From positions 3,162,001 through 3,226,000 of the forward strand of contig NZ_CP023691.1 of NCBI RefSeq assembly GCF_008704855.1: DNA of 64,000 bases. Reading direction: 5' to 3'. This DNA comes from Streptomyces platensis. GTDB taxonomy: Bacteria > Actinomycetota > Actinomycetes > Streptomycetales > Streptomycetaceae. Shown piece after piece: positions 25,538 to 35,587 of the stretch. Made by a program: the position numbers and the translations under genes. Numbering within the stretch: the first letter of the stretch is position 1; each line of letters starts with the position of its first letter. A model generated the notes under the pieces. It searched no databases. It was not told the DNA's origin and worked only from the letters and a program-made list of their open reading frames with translations.

Positions 25538-26557
25538 GTGCACAGAGCCCCGTTCCGCCCGGTGATCGCACTGATCGCCCTGACCGTCCTCGCCGCCACG
25601 GCCGGCTGCGGCACCAGCGCCTCCCAGGCCGCCCCCGTCCGGTTCGCAAGCACCCAGGCCGACGCCGCGGTCCACGCCGGCCCGCCCGGGAAGCGGTCGC
25701 TGGTGCAGTGGCCCACCCGGCCGATCAGCTTCGACGAGGAGAGCCGGGTCGGCGGGGCGGGCGGGAACACCCCGATCGGCGTGACCACCCTGCACGGCCC
25801 GAAGTCGGGCTTCACCGGGAAGGTCTGGGTCTGGGCCCCGCCGGAGTACTACGAGAAGCGGAACGCGCACAAGGGCTTCCCGGTGATGGAGGCGCTGCCC
25901 GGCTCGTACGGCTACCCCGTCAACTACTGGAAAGGCGCCGACCTCAAGCTCCAGGAGAACCTCGCTCGCTGGTCGAAGAACGGCAGCAGCCTGCCGTTCA
26001 TCGTCGTCATGCCGGTGCTCAACCCCGACGACAAGCAGTACTACGACGGCAGCGACATACCGGGACAGCCGAAGATCGGCACCTGGCTCAGCCAGGACGT
26101 GCCCGACCTCGTACGGCAGAACTTCCGCACCCTCAAAACGCGCGACGCCTGGGCGATCATGGGCTCCTCGTCGGGCGGCTTCGCGGCGCTGAAGAACGTG
26201 CTCCAGAACCCGGACACGTTCAAGGTGGCGATACCCAACGGGCCGGACATCGTGCCCGACTCACCGCTGTGGAACGGCCACGCCCGCGAGGAGCGGGAGA
26301 ACAACCCGGAGGTGCTGGCCCGCCGGCTGATGGCACGCGGCGGACCGGACGTCTACCTCGCCTTCCAGGACGGCTCCCGGGAGTACACGGTGCTGCCGAA
26401 GGTACGGAAGTTCCTCGCGCAATACGGGCACGGCCCGGTGCACACCCGGCTCCAGATAGTGCCGGACGGCACCCACAGCGCGGCCACCTATGTACGGGGC
26501 CTGGGCGAGGGCACCATGCGCTGGGTCAGCGCGCACATGCAGGGGCCGACGGCCTGA
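25538..26557 (+). CDS. Secreted lipoprotein esterase (esterase D/antigen 85-like fold)
   Basis: 339 aa. An N-terminal signal with lipobox TAGC (Cys at about residue 24) predicts lipid anchoring outside the membrane. The hydrolase domain has VWVWAPPEYYEK early, the nucleophile elbow MGSSSGGFAA (Ser at about 210), an acid region near FQDGSREY and the histidine in PDGTHSAATY. This pattern is that of esterase-D/tributyrin esterase or mycolyltransferase-like proteins. AAGGAG lies 9 bases before the GTG start. Divergent from the FUSC gene across 268 bases. The substrate is unknown; a cell-surface ester is likely. Confidence 0.85.
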   Translation: MHRAPFRPVIALIALTVLAATAGCGTSASQAAPVRFASTQADAAVHAGPPGKRSLVQWPTRPISFDEESRVGGAGGNTPIGVTTLHGPKSGFTGKVWVWAPPEYYEKRNAHKGFPVMEALPGSYGYPVNYWKGADLKLQENLARWSKNGSSLPFIVVMPVLNPDDKQYYDGSDIPGQPKIGTWLSQDVPDLVRQNFRTLKTRDAWAIMGSSSGGFAALKNVLQNPDTFKVAIPNGPDIVPDSPLWNGHAREERENNPEVLARRLMARGGPDVYLAFQDGSREYTVLPKVRKFLAQYGHGPVHTRLQIVPDGTHSAATYVRGLGEGTMRWVSAHMQGPTA

Positions 26558-26645
26558 CGGGGGCGGGCCCGGGGGACGGGCGCCGCGATGGGCGGCCCAC
26601 CGTCACGCCCACCCGGCCCCGCCGTCTCGCCGCCCCGTCCCCGCC

Positions 26646-27506
26646 CTACGACACCACGTCCTTGCGCGCGAACCCCCGGAACGCCAGCGCGCACAGCACC
26701 AGGGCGTACGCCACCGAGACCGCCGAGCCCTGGATCATCCCGGACCACTCCATCCGGGGCTGGAGGGCGTCCGCCCAGGAGTACTGCCAGTGCGCGGGCA
26801 GCACGTTGCGCCAGGTGCCCAGGGCCGTGACCTGGTCGAGGACATTGCCGACGATGGTCAGCCCGACGGCGCCGCCGACCGCGCCCAGCGGCGCGTCGGT
26901 CACCGTCGACAGCCAGAACGCCAGGGCCGCGGTGACCAGCTGGCTGACGAAGACATAGCCGACCACGACCGCCAGCCGCGGCACCGCCTCGCCCGCGGAC
27001 AGCGCGCCGCCGGTGGGCAGTTGCAGCGGCCCCCAGCCGTACGCGGCGCTGCCCACCCCCAGCGCCACCAGCGGCAGCAGCAGCATCGCGGCGGCGCTGA
27101 ACAGCAGCCCGACGGTGAGCTTGCTCAGCAGCAGCCGGGCCCGGGGGACCGGTGCGGCGAGCAGATAGCGCAGCGAGGCCCAGCTCGCCTCCGACGCGAC
27201 CGTGTCACCGCAGAACAGCGCCACCGGCACCACCAGCAGAAAGCCCGCGGAGACGAACAGCGCGGTGGCGGCGAAGTTGCCGCCGGACGCGGTGGCGGTG
27301 TCCATCAGGGTGATCCGGCCGTTGCCCCGGCCGGCCGGGTCGCCGCCGATCGCGAACGCCGCCACCAGCACGAACGGCAGCGCCGTCAGGATGGCGGCGA
27401 TCACCAGCGTGCGGCGGCGGCGCAGCTGGCGGCGGGCCTCGACGCGCAGCGGGAGGGTGCGGCGCGGGCGGTAGCCCGCCGCCCGCGCCATGGGGGTCGC
27501 GGTCAT
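26646..27506 (-). CDS. ABC transporter permease (ABC-2 type)
   Basis: 286 aa with about six membrane helices: one after RRRRTLVIAAILTALPFVLVA, then a long periplasmic loop (NGRITLMDTATASG), then the rest. It fits the ABC-2 permease fold. The ATG overlaps the stop of the hydrolase-ABC ATPase fusion upstream (ATGA), so the two are translationally coupled and very likely form one transporter. The substrate is not known. Confidence 0.85.
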   Translation of the reverse strand: MTATPMARAAGYRPRRTLPLRVEARRQLRRRRTLVIAAILTALPFVLVAAFAIGGDPAGRGNGRITLMDTATASGGNFAATALFVSAGFLLVVPVALFCGDTVASEASWASLRYLLAAPVPRARLLLSKLTVGLLFSAAAMLLLPLVALGVGSAAYGWGPLQLPTGGALSAGEAVPRLAVVVGYVFVSQLVTAALAFWLSTVTDAPLGAVGGAVGLTIVGNVLDQVTALGTWRNVLPAHWQYSWADALQPRMEWSGMIQGSAVSVAYALVLCALAFRGFARKDVVS

Positions 27507-30202
27507 CGGTCCCCTCCGATCAGGGTGAGGAAGGCGTCCTCCAGGCGTCGGTGCGGGCCGACGCGGTCCACCGGCACCCCCAGCCGGAGGAGTTCGGCGA
27601 GCAGTTGGGGCGTGTCGGCGCCGTCCAGCCGTACCAGCAGGCCGCCCTCGGCGCGTACGGCGGAGGCGACGCCCGGCAGCGCGGCCACCTTCTCCACCAC
27701 GGCGTCGTCGACTTCCTCCGCGACCCCGACCAGCAGGGTGTCGCCGGAGCCGACGATCTCGGCGACCGGACCGGCCTGCACCAGCCGGCCGCGGTCCATG
27801 ACGACCAGATGCGTACAGCTCTGCTCGACCTCGGACAGCAGATGGCTGGAGACGATGACGGTGCGGCCGGCCGCGGCGTAGCGGATCATCACGTCCCGCA
27901 TCTCCCGGATCTGCGGCGGGTCGAGCCCGTTCGTCGGCTCGTCGAGGATCAGCAGATCCGGCAGGCCGAGCATGGCCTGGGCCAGGGCGAGGCGCTGGCG
28001 CATGCCCTGGGAGTAGGTGCGCACGGCACGCTGGAGGGCATCGCCGAGACCGGCGATCTCCAGCGCCTGGTCGAAATGTGCGTCGGCGACGGGCCGGCCG
28101 GTGGCCTGCCAGTACAGGTCGAGGTTGGCGCGGCCGGACAGATGCGGCAGGAAACCGGGGCCCTCCACGAACGCGCCGACCCGCGACAGCACCGGGGCGC
28201 CCGGCCGGACGGCGTGCCCGAAGATCCTGATCTCGCCCTCGTCCGGCGTGATCAGCCCCATCAGCATCCGCAGGGTGGTGGTCTTGCCGGCGCCGTTGGG
28301 CCCGAGCAGCCCCAGCACCTGCCCCTTCTCGACGCGGAAGGACAACTCCCGTACGGCGTACCTGTCGGTGGACTTCGCGTACCGCTTGCTCAGCCCGCCG
28401 ATCTCCAGCGGGACCTCGGCGAGCGCCTCATCGGGCGCGGGCGCCGCGGTCCGGCGGCGGGCGGTGAGCAGCAGCAGCGCGGCCACCACCGCGGCCGCGG
28501 CCGGCAGCTCCCAGGTCCAGGCGGGCAGCGGGGCGGCGGCGCTGCGCACCTCCGGCGCGGTGGGCACGTCGAGGGCGCCGCCCTTCAGGGAGACGGTGTA
28601 GGTGGCGGGTTCGGCCGGGGAGGCATAGCCGAGGTCGGTGGTGGAGAGGACCAGCCGCATCCGGTGGCCGGCCGCGAAGTCATGGTCGACGGCGGGCATC
28701 CGGAGCCGCACGGTCCGGCCCTTGTCGGCGTCCTTGATCCGGTACGGCGTGACGAGCTGGGACGGCAGCACCTGGCGGCGGCCGTCCGGGCCGACGTCGT
28801 AGACCTTGGCGAAGAACACCGCATCCGGGGAGTCGGAGCGGACATGGACGGTGGCGGTGGGGCTGCCGGTGAGGTGGACGGGGCTGCGCAGCGGCGCCGA
28901 TTCGAAGCGGGCGTACTGGCCGGAGAAGTCCAGCGACAGGCCGCCGGCGCCGAGCGAGGAGAGGTTGCCGAGCGCCCCGACCCCGGGCACCGCGGAGATC
29001 GCCGGCGGTCCGGCGCCGGGCGGGTTGCTGAAGGTCTGGGCGCGGCCGGCCAGCCGGATCCGCCGCGGGTCGTGCTCCAGTCCGGCGTAGCGGTCGGCGT
29101 GCGCGCCGCGCAGCCGCACCGCGCCGTTGGTGGAGTCCACTCCCCCGCTGCGGCTGATACGGAACGCGGGACCGGTGTCGGCGTGCTTGTCGCCCTTGAG
29201 GTAGCGGTCGAACCAGGTCTTCGTCCGCCCCTCCAGGCGGGCGGCCTCCCGGTCGCCGCCGTCGTGCCCGCCGGAGATCCAGTCGACGCCGACCGGCGCC
29301 CCGTTCTCGCGGAGCTTCTTGTAGAGGGCGTCGGACTGGTCGAGCGGGAACAGTGAGTCGGTCTGGCCCTGCATGATCAGGGTCGGCACCTTGATGCGGT
29401 CGCCGACGGCGGACGGGCTGCGGTCCGCCAGGAGCTTCCGGGCGGCGTCGTCCGGCCGGCCGTGGACGGCGACCCGCTGGTACATCCGGCACAGCTCGGG
29501 CTCGAACCGCCCGCAGCCCCCGGACGTGGTGGGGGCGGGCCCCGGCGAGCCGGTGGCGGTGCCGGCCGAGCCGGTGGTGAAGAAGATCCCGGCCCACAGC
29601 TTCTTGAACACACCGTGCGGGAAGAGGGCGTCGGCGAGGTTCCAGTAGGTGATCTGCGGGGCGATGGCGTCGACCCGCCGGTCGTGGCCGGCCGCCAGCA
29701 GCGAGATCGCCCCGCCGTAGGAGCCGCCGGCCACCCCCACCCGGGGGTCGCCGGCCTTGTCGAGCTGCACCTCGGGGCGCTCGGCCAGCCAGTCGATCAG
29801 CCGGCGGACGTCGGCGACCTCACCGTCCGCGGCGTTCAGCCCGATCTTGCCGGTGGACTTCCCGAAGCCGCGCGCCGACCAGGTCAGAACGGCGTAACCG
29901 TCCCGGGCCAGCTGCTCGGCCTGGGGGCGGAGGTTGGCCTTGCTGGCGCCGAATCCGTGGGCGAGCAGCACCGCGGGCCGCCGCCCGGAGCCGCCTCCCG
30001 CGGTGAAGTAGGAGGTGTCGATCCGCACCTTCTTCGCGCTGCCGGGCTTCTCCGGCATCGTCATCAGCCGGTCCGTACGGTGCACGGCGGGCGCGGCGTC
30101 CGAGGAGGCGGCCGCCCAGGTGCCGCCTCCTATGAGGACGGCCAGCGCGCCCGCGGCGGCGTACCAGCGCCGGCCGCGCAGTCGGATACCTCGGAGATCC
30201 AT
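27503..30202 (-). CDS. Fusion: extracellular S15/CocE-type hydrolase + membrane anchor + ABC ATPase
   Basis: 899 aa with two enzymes in one chain. Residues 13-31 form a signal anchor. Residues 45-550 are an alpha/beta hydrolase of X-Pro dipeptidyl-peptidase/CocE type with Ser161 (GGSYGG), Asp282 (GQTDSLFP) and His313 (SGGHDGG), followed by its C-terminal jelly-roll. A second membrane helix spans about 565-582. Residues 598-899 are a complete ABC ATPase: Walker A 634-641 (GPNGAGKTT), signature YSQGMRQR at 730, Walker B LLILDEPTNGLDP, and His787. Topology would place the hydrolase outside and the ATPase inside. The permease follows with a 4-base overlap. It may couple export with processing of a peptide or ester. 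Similar fusions exist in Streptomyces to my memory, without an assigned role. Confidence 0.9.
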   Translation of the reverse strand: MDLRGIRLRGRRWYAAAGALAVLIGGGTWAAASSDAAPAVHRTDRLMTMPEKPGSAKKVRIDTSYFTAGGGSGRRPAVLLAHGFGASKANLRPQAEQLARDGYAVLTWSARGFGKSTGKIGLNAADGEVADVRRLIDWLAERPEVQLDKAGDPRVGVAGGSYGGAISLLAAGHDRRVDAIAPQITYWNLADALFPHGVFKKLWAGIFFTTGSAGTATGSPGPAPTTSGGCGRFEPELCRMYQRVAVHGRPDDAARKLLADRSPSAVGDRIKVPTLIMQGQTDSLFPLDQSDALYKKLRENGAPVGVDWISGGHDGGDREAARLEGRTKTWFDRYLKGDKHADTGPAFRISRSGGVDSTNGAVRLRGAHADRYAGLEHDPRRIRLAGRAQTFSNPPGAGPPAISAVPGVGALGNLSSLGAGGLSLDFSGQYARFESAPLRSPVHLTGSPTATVHVRSDSPDAVFFAKVYDVGPDGRRQVLPSQLVTPYRIKDADKGRTVRLRMPAVDHDFAAGHRMRLVLSTTDLGYASPAEPATYTVSLKGGALDVPTAPEVRSAAAPLPAWTWELPAAAAVVAALLLLTARRRTAAPAPDEALAEVPLEIGGLSKRYAKSTDRYAVRELSFRVEKGQVLGLLGPNGAGKTTTLRMLMGLITPDEGEIRIFGHAVRPGAPVLSRVGAFVEGPGFLPHLSGRANLDLYWQATGRPVADAHFDQALEIAGLGDALQRAVRTYSQGMRQRLALAQAMLGLPDLLILDEPTNGLDPPQIREMRDVMIRYAAAGRTVIVSSHLLSEVEQSCTHLVVMDRGRLVQAGPVAEIVGSGDTLLVGVAEEVDDAVVEKVAALPGVASAVRAEGGLLVRLDGADTPQLLAELLRLGVPVDRVGPHRRLEDAFLTLIGGDR

Positions 30203-30380
30203 ACCGTGAATCCTAGGGAGGACCCGGACCGGGCGGCCGGTACCCCGGGCGGAACCCGGCAGCCTCCCTGGGGAGTAGGGTGCGCCCTCCCGTACCGCGG
30301 ATGCGGTAGCCGGCCGGGGAGCCGGGCCCGCCGTCCGGACCAGCCGAGGCGGCGGTGCACGCCCGTGCCGGGTCGGCCGC

Positions 30381-31637
30381 CTACCGCGGGAGGACGACCC
30401 GCATGATCAGCCCGCCGCCCTCCCGCGGCTGCGCCGTGATGCTCCCGTCATGGGCCCGCACCACCGACCGCACGATCGACAACCCCAGACCCACACCCTT
30501 GTCACTGCCCGTGCGCTCGGTCCGCAGCCGCCGGAACGGCTCGAAAAGATTCTCCACCTCATACGCCGGCACCACCGGCCCCGTATTGGCCACCACCAAC
30601 ACCGCACACCCCGGCTGCGACTCGGTCACCACCTCCACCCAACCCCCCTCCGGCACGTTGTACCGCACCGCGTTCTGCACCAAATTCAACGCAATCCGCT
30701 CCAGCAGCACCCCATTACCCTGCACAAACACCTGCTGCCGCGCCCCACGCAGCTCCACCCCCTTGGCGTGCGCCTCCTCCCGCGTCTGATCCACCGCCTG
30801 CGCCGCCACCTCCGACACATCCACCGGCTTCTTGTCCACCACCCGGTTCTCACTCCGCGCCAGCAGCAACAACCCCTCCACCAACTGCTCACTGCGCTCA
30901 TTCGTCGCCAACAGCGTCTTGCCCAACTGCGCCAGCTCCGGCGACGCCGCCGGATCCGCCAGCTGCACCTCCAACAACGTCCGATTGATCGCCAACGGCG
31001 TCCGCAACTCATGCGACGCATTCGCCACAAACCGCCGCTGCGACTCAAACGCCCGGTCCAACCGGTCCAGCATCTGATCGAACGTGTCCGCCAACTCCTT
31101 CAGCTCATCATCCGGACCCCCCAACTCGATCCGACGATGCAAATCCGAACCCGCCACCCGCTGCGCCGTCCGCGTGATCCGCCCCAACGGCGACAACACC
31201 CGCCCCGCCATCGCATAACCAAAAGCGAACGCCACCACCGTCAGGGCCACCAGAACGGTCAGCGAGTGGTTCAGGAAGCTGTGCAGCGCCCCTTCGCGCT
31301 GGTCGTGGAGGCAGTCGCTGATCGCCGCGTTGATCTCGCCGGCCGTGCCGAGCGACGGCAGACCGGGACAGCTGACATTGCCCACCCGGACGTCGGTGCC
31401 GAAGATCCGGAACTCCGGGGTGCCCTGCGTGAGGGTCTGGGCCGCCAGGATGTAGATGAGCGTGAGCAGTACGACCCCGGCCACCAGGAACATGCCGCCG
31501 TACAGCAGCGTCAGCCGTATCCGGATGGTGGGCCGCAGCCACGGCGGCGGGCGGCGCCGCGGCTCGGGCTCCGTGGGGGGCGCCGGCGGCAGGCGCGGCG
31601 GCGCGGGTGCCTGGGAAGCGGGTGCCACGGCGCTCAA
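30381..31637 (-). CDS. Sensor histidine kinase, orphan
   Basis: 418 aa. A Pro-rich cytoplasmic N-terminus (1-35), TM1 at about 42-66, an extracellular loop of about 55 residues with two cysteines (Cys90, Cys109), TM2 at about 125-145, HAMP, HisKA with phospho-acceptor His209 (ASHELRTPL), and an HATPase domain (LNLVQNAVRYN, VANTGPVV, GVGLGLSIV). Complete. No response regulator lies on either side, unlike the usual Streptomyces pairs. From the second membrane helix to the end (about 30430-31230) the coding DNA has a strong strand skew: bases 30601-30660 show 11 G and 32 C, against 21 and 20 at 31321-31380. This suggests a recombined segment. The cysteine pair may be a redox sensor. Confidence 0.9.
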   Translation of the reverse strand: MSAVAPASQAPAPPRLPPAPPTEPEPRRRPPPWLRPTIRIRLTLLYGGMFLVAGVVLLTLIYILAAQTLTQGTPEFRIFGTDVRVGNVSCPGLPSLGTAGEINAAISDCLHDQREGALHSFLNHSLTVLVALTVVAFAFGYAMAGRVLSPLGRITRTAQRVAGSDLHRRIELGGPDDELKELADTFDQMLDRLDRAFESQRRFVANASHELRTPLAINRTLLEVQLADPAASPELAQLGKTLLATNERSEQLVEGLLLLARSENRVVDKKPVDVSEVAAQAVDQTREEAHAKGVELRGARQQVFVQGNGVLLERIALNLVQNAVRYNVPEGGWVEVVTESQPGCAVLVVANTGPVVPAYEVENLFEPFRRLRTERTGSDKGVGLGLSIVRSVVRAHDGSITAQPREGGGLIMRVVLPR

Positions 31638-31891
31638 CCCCGGGGAGCCGGCGAAGCGGGCATCGCGACCGGTAGCGGGGCAAGAGGTAAACGCACGACT
31701 GATCCTTCCTCAGATGTCGTAAGGCACAGGACAGTTGCCAGGCATGTGCCATCCTGCACAAAGGGGTCATAAACCGGCAGTAAACAACGGTTCACCGCTC
31801 GGCCCCACAGCCCCGCCCCCACCTGCCCTTTCCGCGCCGGGCACGCCGCCGGGGCCCGTGGAACGAGCCCCGGCGGCGTGCCGTACAGGAC

Positions 31892-32488
31892 CTAGCCGGC
31901 GGCCGGTTCCGGCGCCGTCAGCCGGTAGCGCGCGAGCCGGTCATCGCTGCTCCAGCGCACCAGCCCGGCCTTCTCCAGGACCCGGCCGGACGCCGGGTTC
32001 GACAGCTCCACATCCGCGCACACCGTGTGCACGCCCGGTGCCGTGCACGCGAACGCCACCATGGCGCGGGCGGCCTCGGTGGCGTAGCCGCGCCCACGCC
32101 GGGACGGCACGATGCCGTAGCCGAACTCCAGCGCCCCGTCGCGCGGCGGCCAGAACAGCCCGATGGCGCCGACCACCGCGCCGCCGTCCCGTTCGAGGAT
32201 CTGCCGCTGGCCGTACACGCCGCGGGCGTCGGGGTTTTGGGCGGTGAAGCCGGCGATGACCCGGTCGCCGTCGGCGGGGAAGTCCGCCGCCCAGTGCGGC
32301 TGTCGTGTCCCGTCGAGCACGGCGGTGAGCTCACCGTCGGTCCAGGGCCGCAGCAGCAGCCGCGCGGTGCGCAGCTCCGCACCGTTCAGCGAGAAGGCGG
32401 AGTCCGGGGAGTCCGGGGAGTCCGCGGCATCACGGGAATCAGCGGAATCGGAGGACTTGGGGGAATCGGAGGAAAGAAAGGAAGACAC
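31892..32488 (-). CDS. GNAT-family N-acetyltransferase (RimJ/RimL-like)
   Basis: 198 aa. The acetyl-CoA-binding core is visible (GIVPSRRGRGYATEAARAMVAFAC), followed by ELSNPASGRVLEKAGL, the RimJ/RimL-type pattern. The first 33 residues are a Ser/Asp repeat tail (SDS, DSPDSPDS) encoded by short tandem repeats at about 32395-32475. The start is the GTG at 32488, with AGGAG 6 bases upstream. The substrate amine is unknown (ribosomal protein, aminoglycoside or small molecule). Alone on its strand between the kinase and the membrane protein. Confidence 0.85.
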   Translation of the reverse strand: MSSFLSSDSPKSSDSADSRDAADSPDSPDSAFSLNGAELRTARLLLRPWTDGELTAVLDGTRQPHWAADFPADGDRVIAGFTAQNPDARGVYGQRQILERDGGAVVGAIGLFWPPRDGALEFGYGIVPSRRGRGYATEAARAMVAFACTAPGVHTVCADVELSNPASGRVLEKAGLVRWSSDDRLARYRLTAPEPAAG

Positions 32489-32778
32489 GCGTCACTCCTG
32501 GTCGTTCGTCGACGACCGGGCCGCGCTCAGGACATCGGGCGCTCAGGCGTCCGCTCAGGCGGCGGCCCGGACAAGGGCATGCTGATGAGGCGTCTGGCGG
32601 GCCATATTCATCAACCTCCCTCGTCCGACGGTGATCGCGCTCCGGGCGCGCGCCGTCGCACCGTATCAACCGGCGGGCGGCCGCCCCCAGTTGTTTTCCG
32701 CGGGCGGACCGCCGGGCCGGTGACACGGGACGGGCACCGCCCCTTCGCGCACCGGCCGCCGGGACCGGCAGCCGGGGG

Positions 32779-33921
32779 TCAGTACTGCGGCGGCCCGAAC
32801 CCGCCCTGCGGGTGCGGCGGAGTGCCGGGCGGCACCGGCGGGGCACCGGGCGGCGGCATCGGCGGACCGCTGACCGGGGGCACCGGCCCGGCGGGCGGCT
32901 GCCAGACCGGCGGGGCATGCGGGCCGGGCGGCGGTACGAAGCCGGGGGCGGCGAACTGCGGGGCCTGGGACGGCGGGTACCAGGCGGGGGCGACCGGCTC
33001 GCCGCGGCCCATCAGGGCCAGCAGGACCACCGAGCCGAACAGGTCCAGCGCCAGCTGGAGACGGTTGATCAAGTCCATGCCCGGCACGGCGCCGGACAGC
33101 TCGAACAGGTTGCCGTTGCCGGCCATCCCGATCACCGCCAGCAGGGCGCCGGGCAGCGACACCACCGACAGTCCGATGGCCAGCCCGCGAGCCGCGGGGC
33201 CGCGCATCAGGCAGCTGAGCGCGGCCGGCGCGGTCAGCACGAGGAAGAACACGGCGGACCAGCCGGAGGCCATTCCCAGCAGCGCGCCGAGACCGCCGCC
33301 CTTGCCGAAGTAGAACATGGCGAAGAATTCGCTGCCGCCCTCCACCAGCATGTAGCCGTGCCAGACCAGGAGGAGCAGCACCATCGCGCCGAGGATCAGA
33401 CCGGCCACCACACCGGCCGTTTTAGCCGGGCGCATCGGCGGGTCACTGGGCTTCTGGCGCGGCCAGGAACGCATCCCGGCGAGCAGCACGATGCCCGCGA
33501 CCAGGCACAGCGGGAACATCCCCAGGCTGCTCAGGAAGACGCCGTCGAAGGTGTCGGTGCCCGTTTCGGCATGCCGGAACCAGCGGTCGTCGCTGGTGTG
33601 GCTGCCGACGCTGACGAGGGCTTGCAGCACGGTGGCGAAGGTCAAGGTGGTGGCGACGGCCAGCAGCCCGCCGGCCACCCGCTGCCCCGCGAACGCCGTG
33701 AACACCGCCGCCAACAGCACCAGGGCCAGCCCGAAATGGAACGGGGTGGTGACCTGGTTCAGTCCGCCGCCCTTCTGGTAGGTCCAGTTCTCCCAGACGC
33801 CGTCCAGGCCGAACTGGCTGAGGTCGACGACGATCCAGGTGGCGAAGAAGAGGAAGAACAGCAGGCAGAAAATCCCGCCGGTGATACGGGCGCCCTTGGC
33901 GAGCGCCATGGATTGTTGCAT
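32779..33921 (-). CDS. Membrane protein with Pro-rich C-terminal tail
   Basis: 380 aa, not recognised as a named family. Eight or so hydrophobic helices (first GGIFCLLFFLFFATWIVVDL at about 15), then from about residue 310 a tail of Pro/Gly repeats (PPPGPHAPP, PPMPPPGAPP), of the kind that binds WW/SH3-like domains or stays disordered. The start ATG at 33921 has a GGGGG run 5 bases upstream. It is conserved in style with Streptomyces membrane proteins of unknown function. No operon partner; mmsA lies behind it on the same strand, 136 bases upstream. Confidence 0.7.
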   Translation of the reverse strand: MQQSMALAKGARITGGIFCLLFFLFFATWIVVDLSQFGLDGVWENWTYQKGGGLNQVTTPFHFGLALVLLAAVFTAFAGQRVAGGLLAVATTLTFATVLQALVSVGSHTSDDRWFRHAETGTDTFDGVFLSSLGMFPLCLVAGIVLLAGMRSWPRQKPSDPPMRPAKTAGVVAGLILGAMVLLLLVWHGYMLVEGGSEFFAMFYFGKGGGLGALLGMASGWSAVFFLVLTAPAALSCLMRGPAARGLAIGLSVVSLPGALLAVIGMAGNGNLFELSGAVPGMDLINRLQLALDLFGSVVLLALMGRGEPVAPAWYPPSQAPQFAAPGFVPPPGPHAPPVWQPPAGPVPPVSGPPMPPPGAPPVPPGTPPHPQGGFGPPQY

Positions 33922-34056
33922 CTCATCCCCCGTTGTGTCCGTGCTGCGCGAGGAAGCACGGTAGCAACGCACCGGCAGGCCGAGGACACCGCCATCGCCC
34001 GCACCTGCCGGACCCCCGGCCGGCGGGGGTCCGGCCAGGGGTCCGTCTGAACGTCC

Positions 34057-35550
<1,494 letters not shown>

Positions 35551-35587
35551 GCGAGGGGCCTTTCTGGGTGACGACTTCGAGCGGGAG

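Noticed and set aside
25270..25815. Longer start for the FUSC protein at 25815
   Set aside because: The extension overlaps the esterase gene, reads as low-complexity, and the FUSC fold begins at the ATG at 25269.
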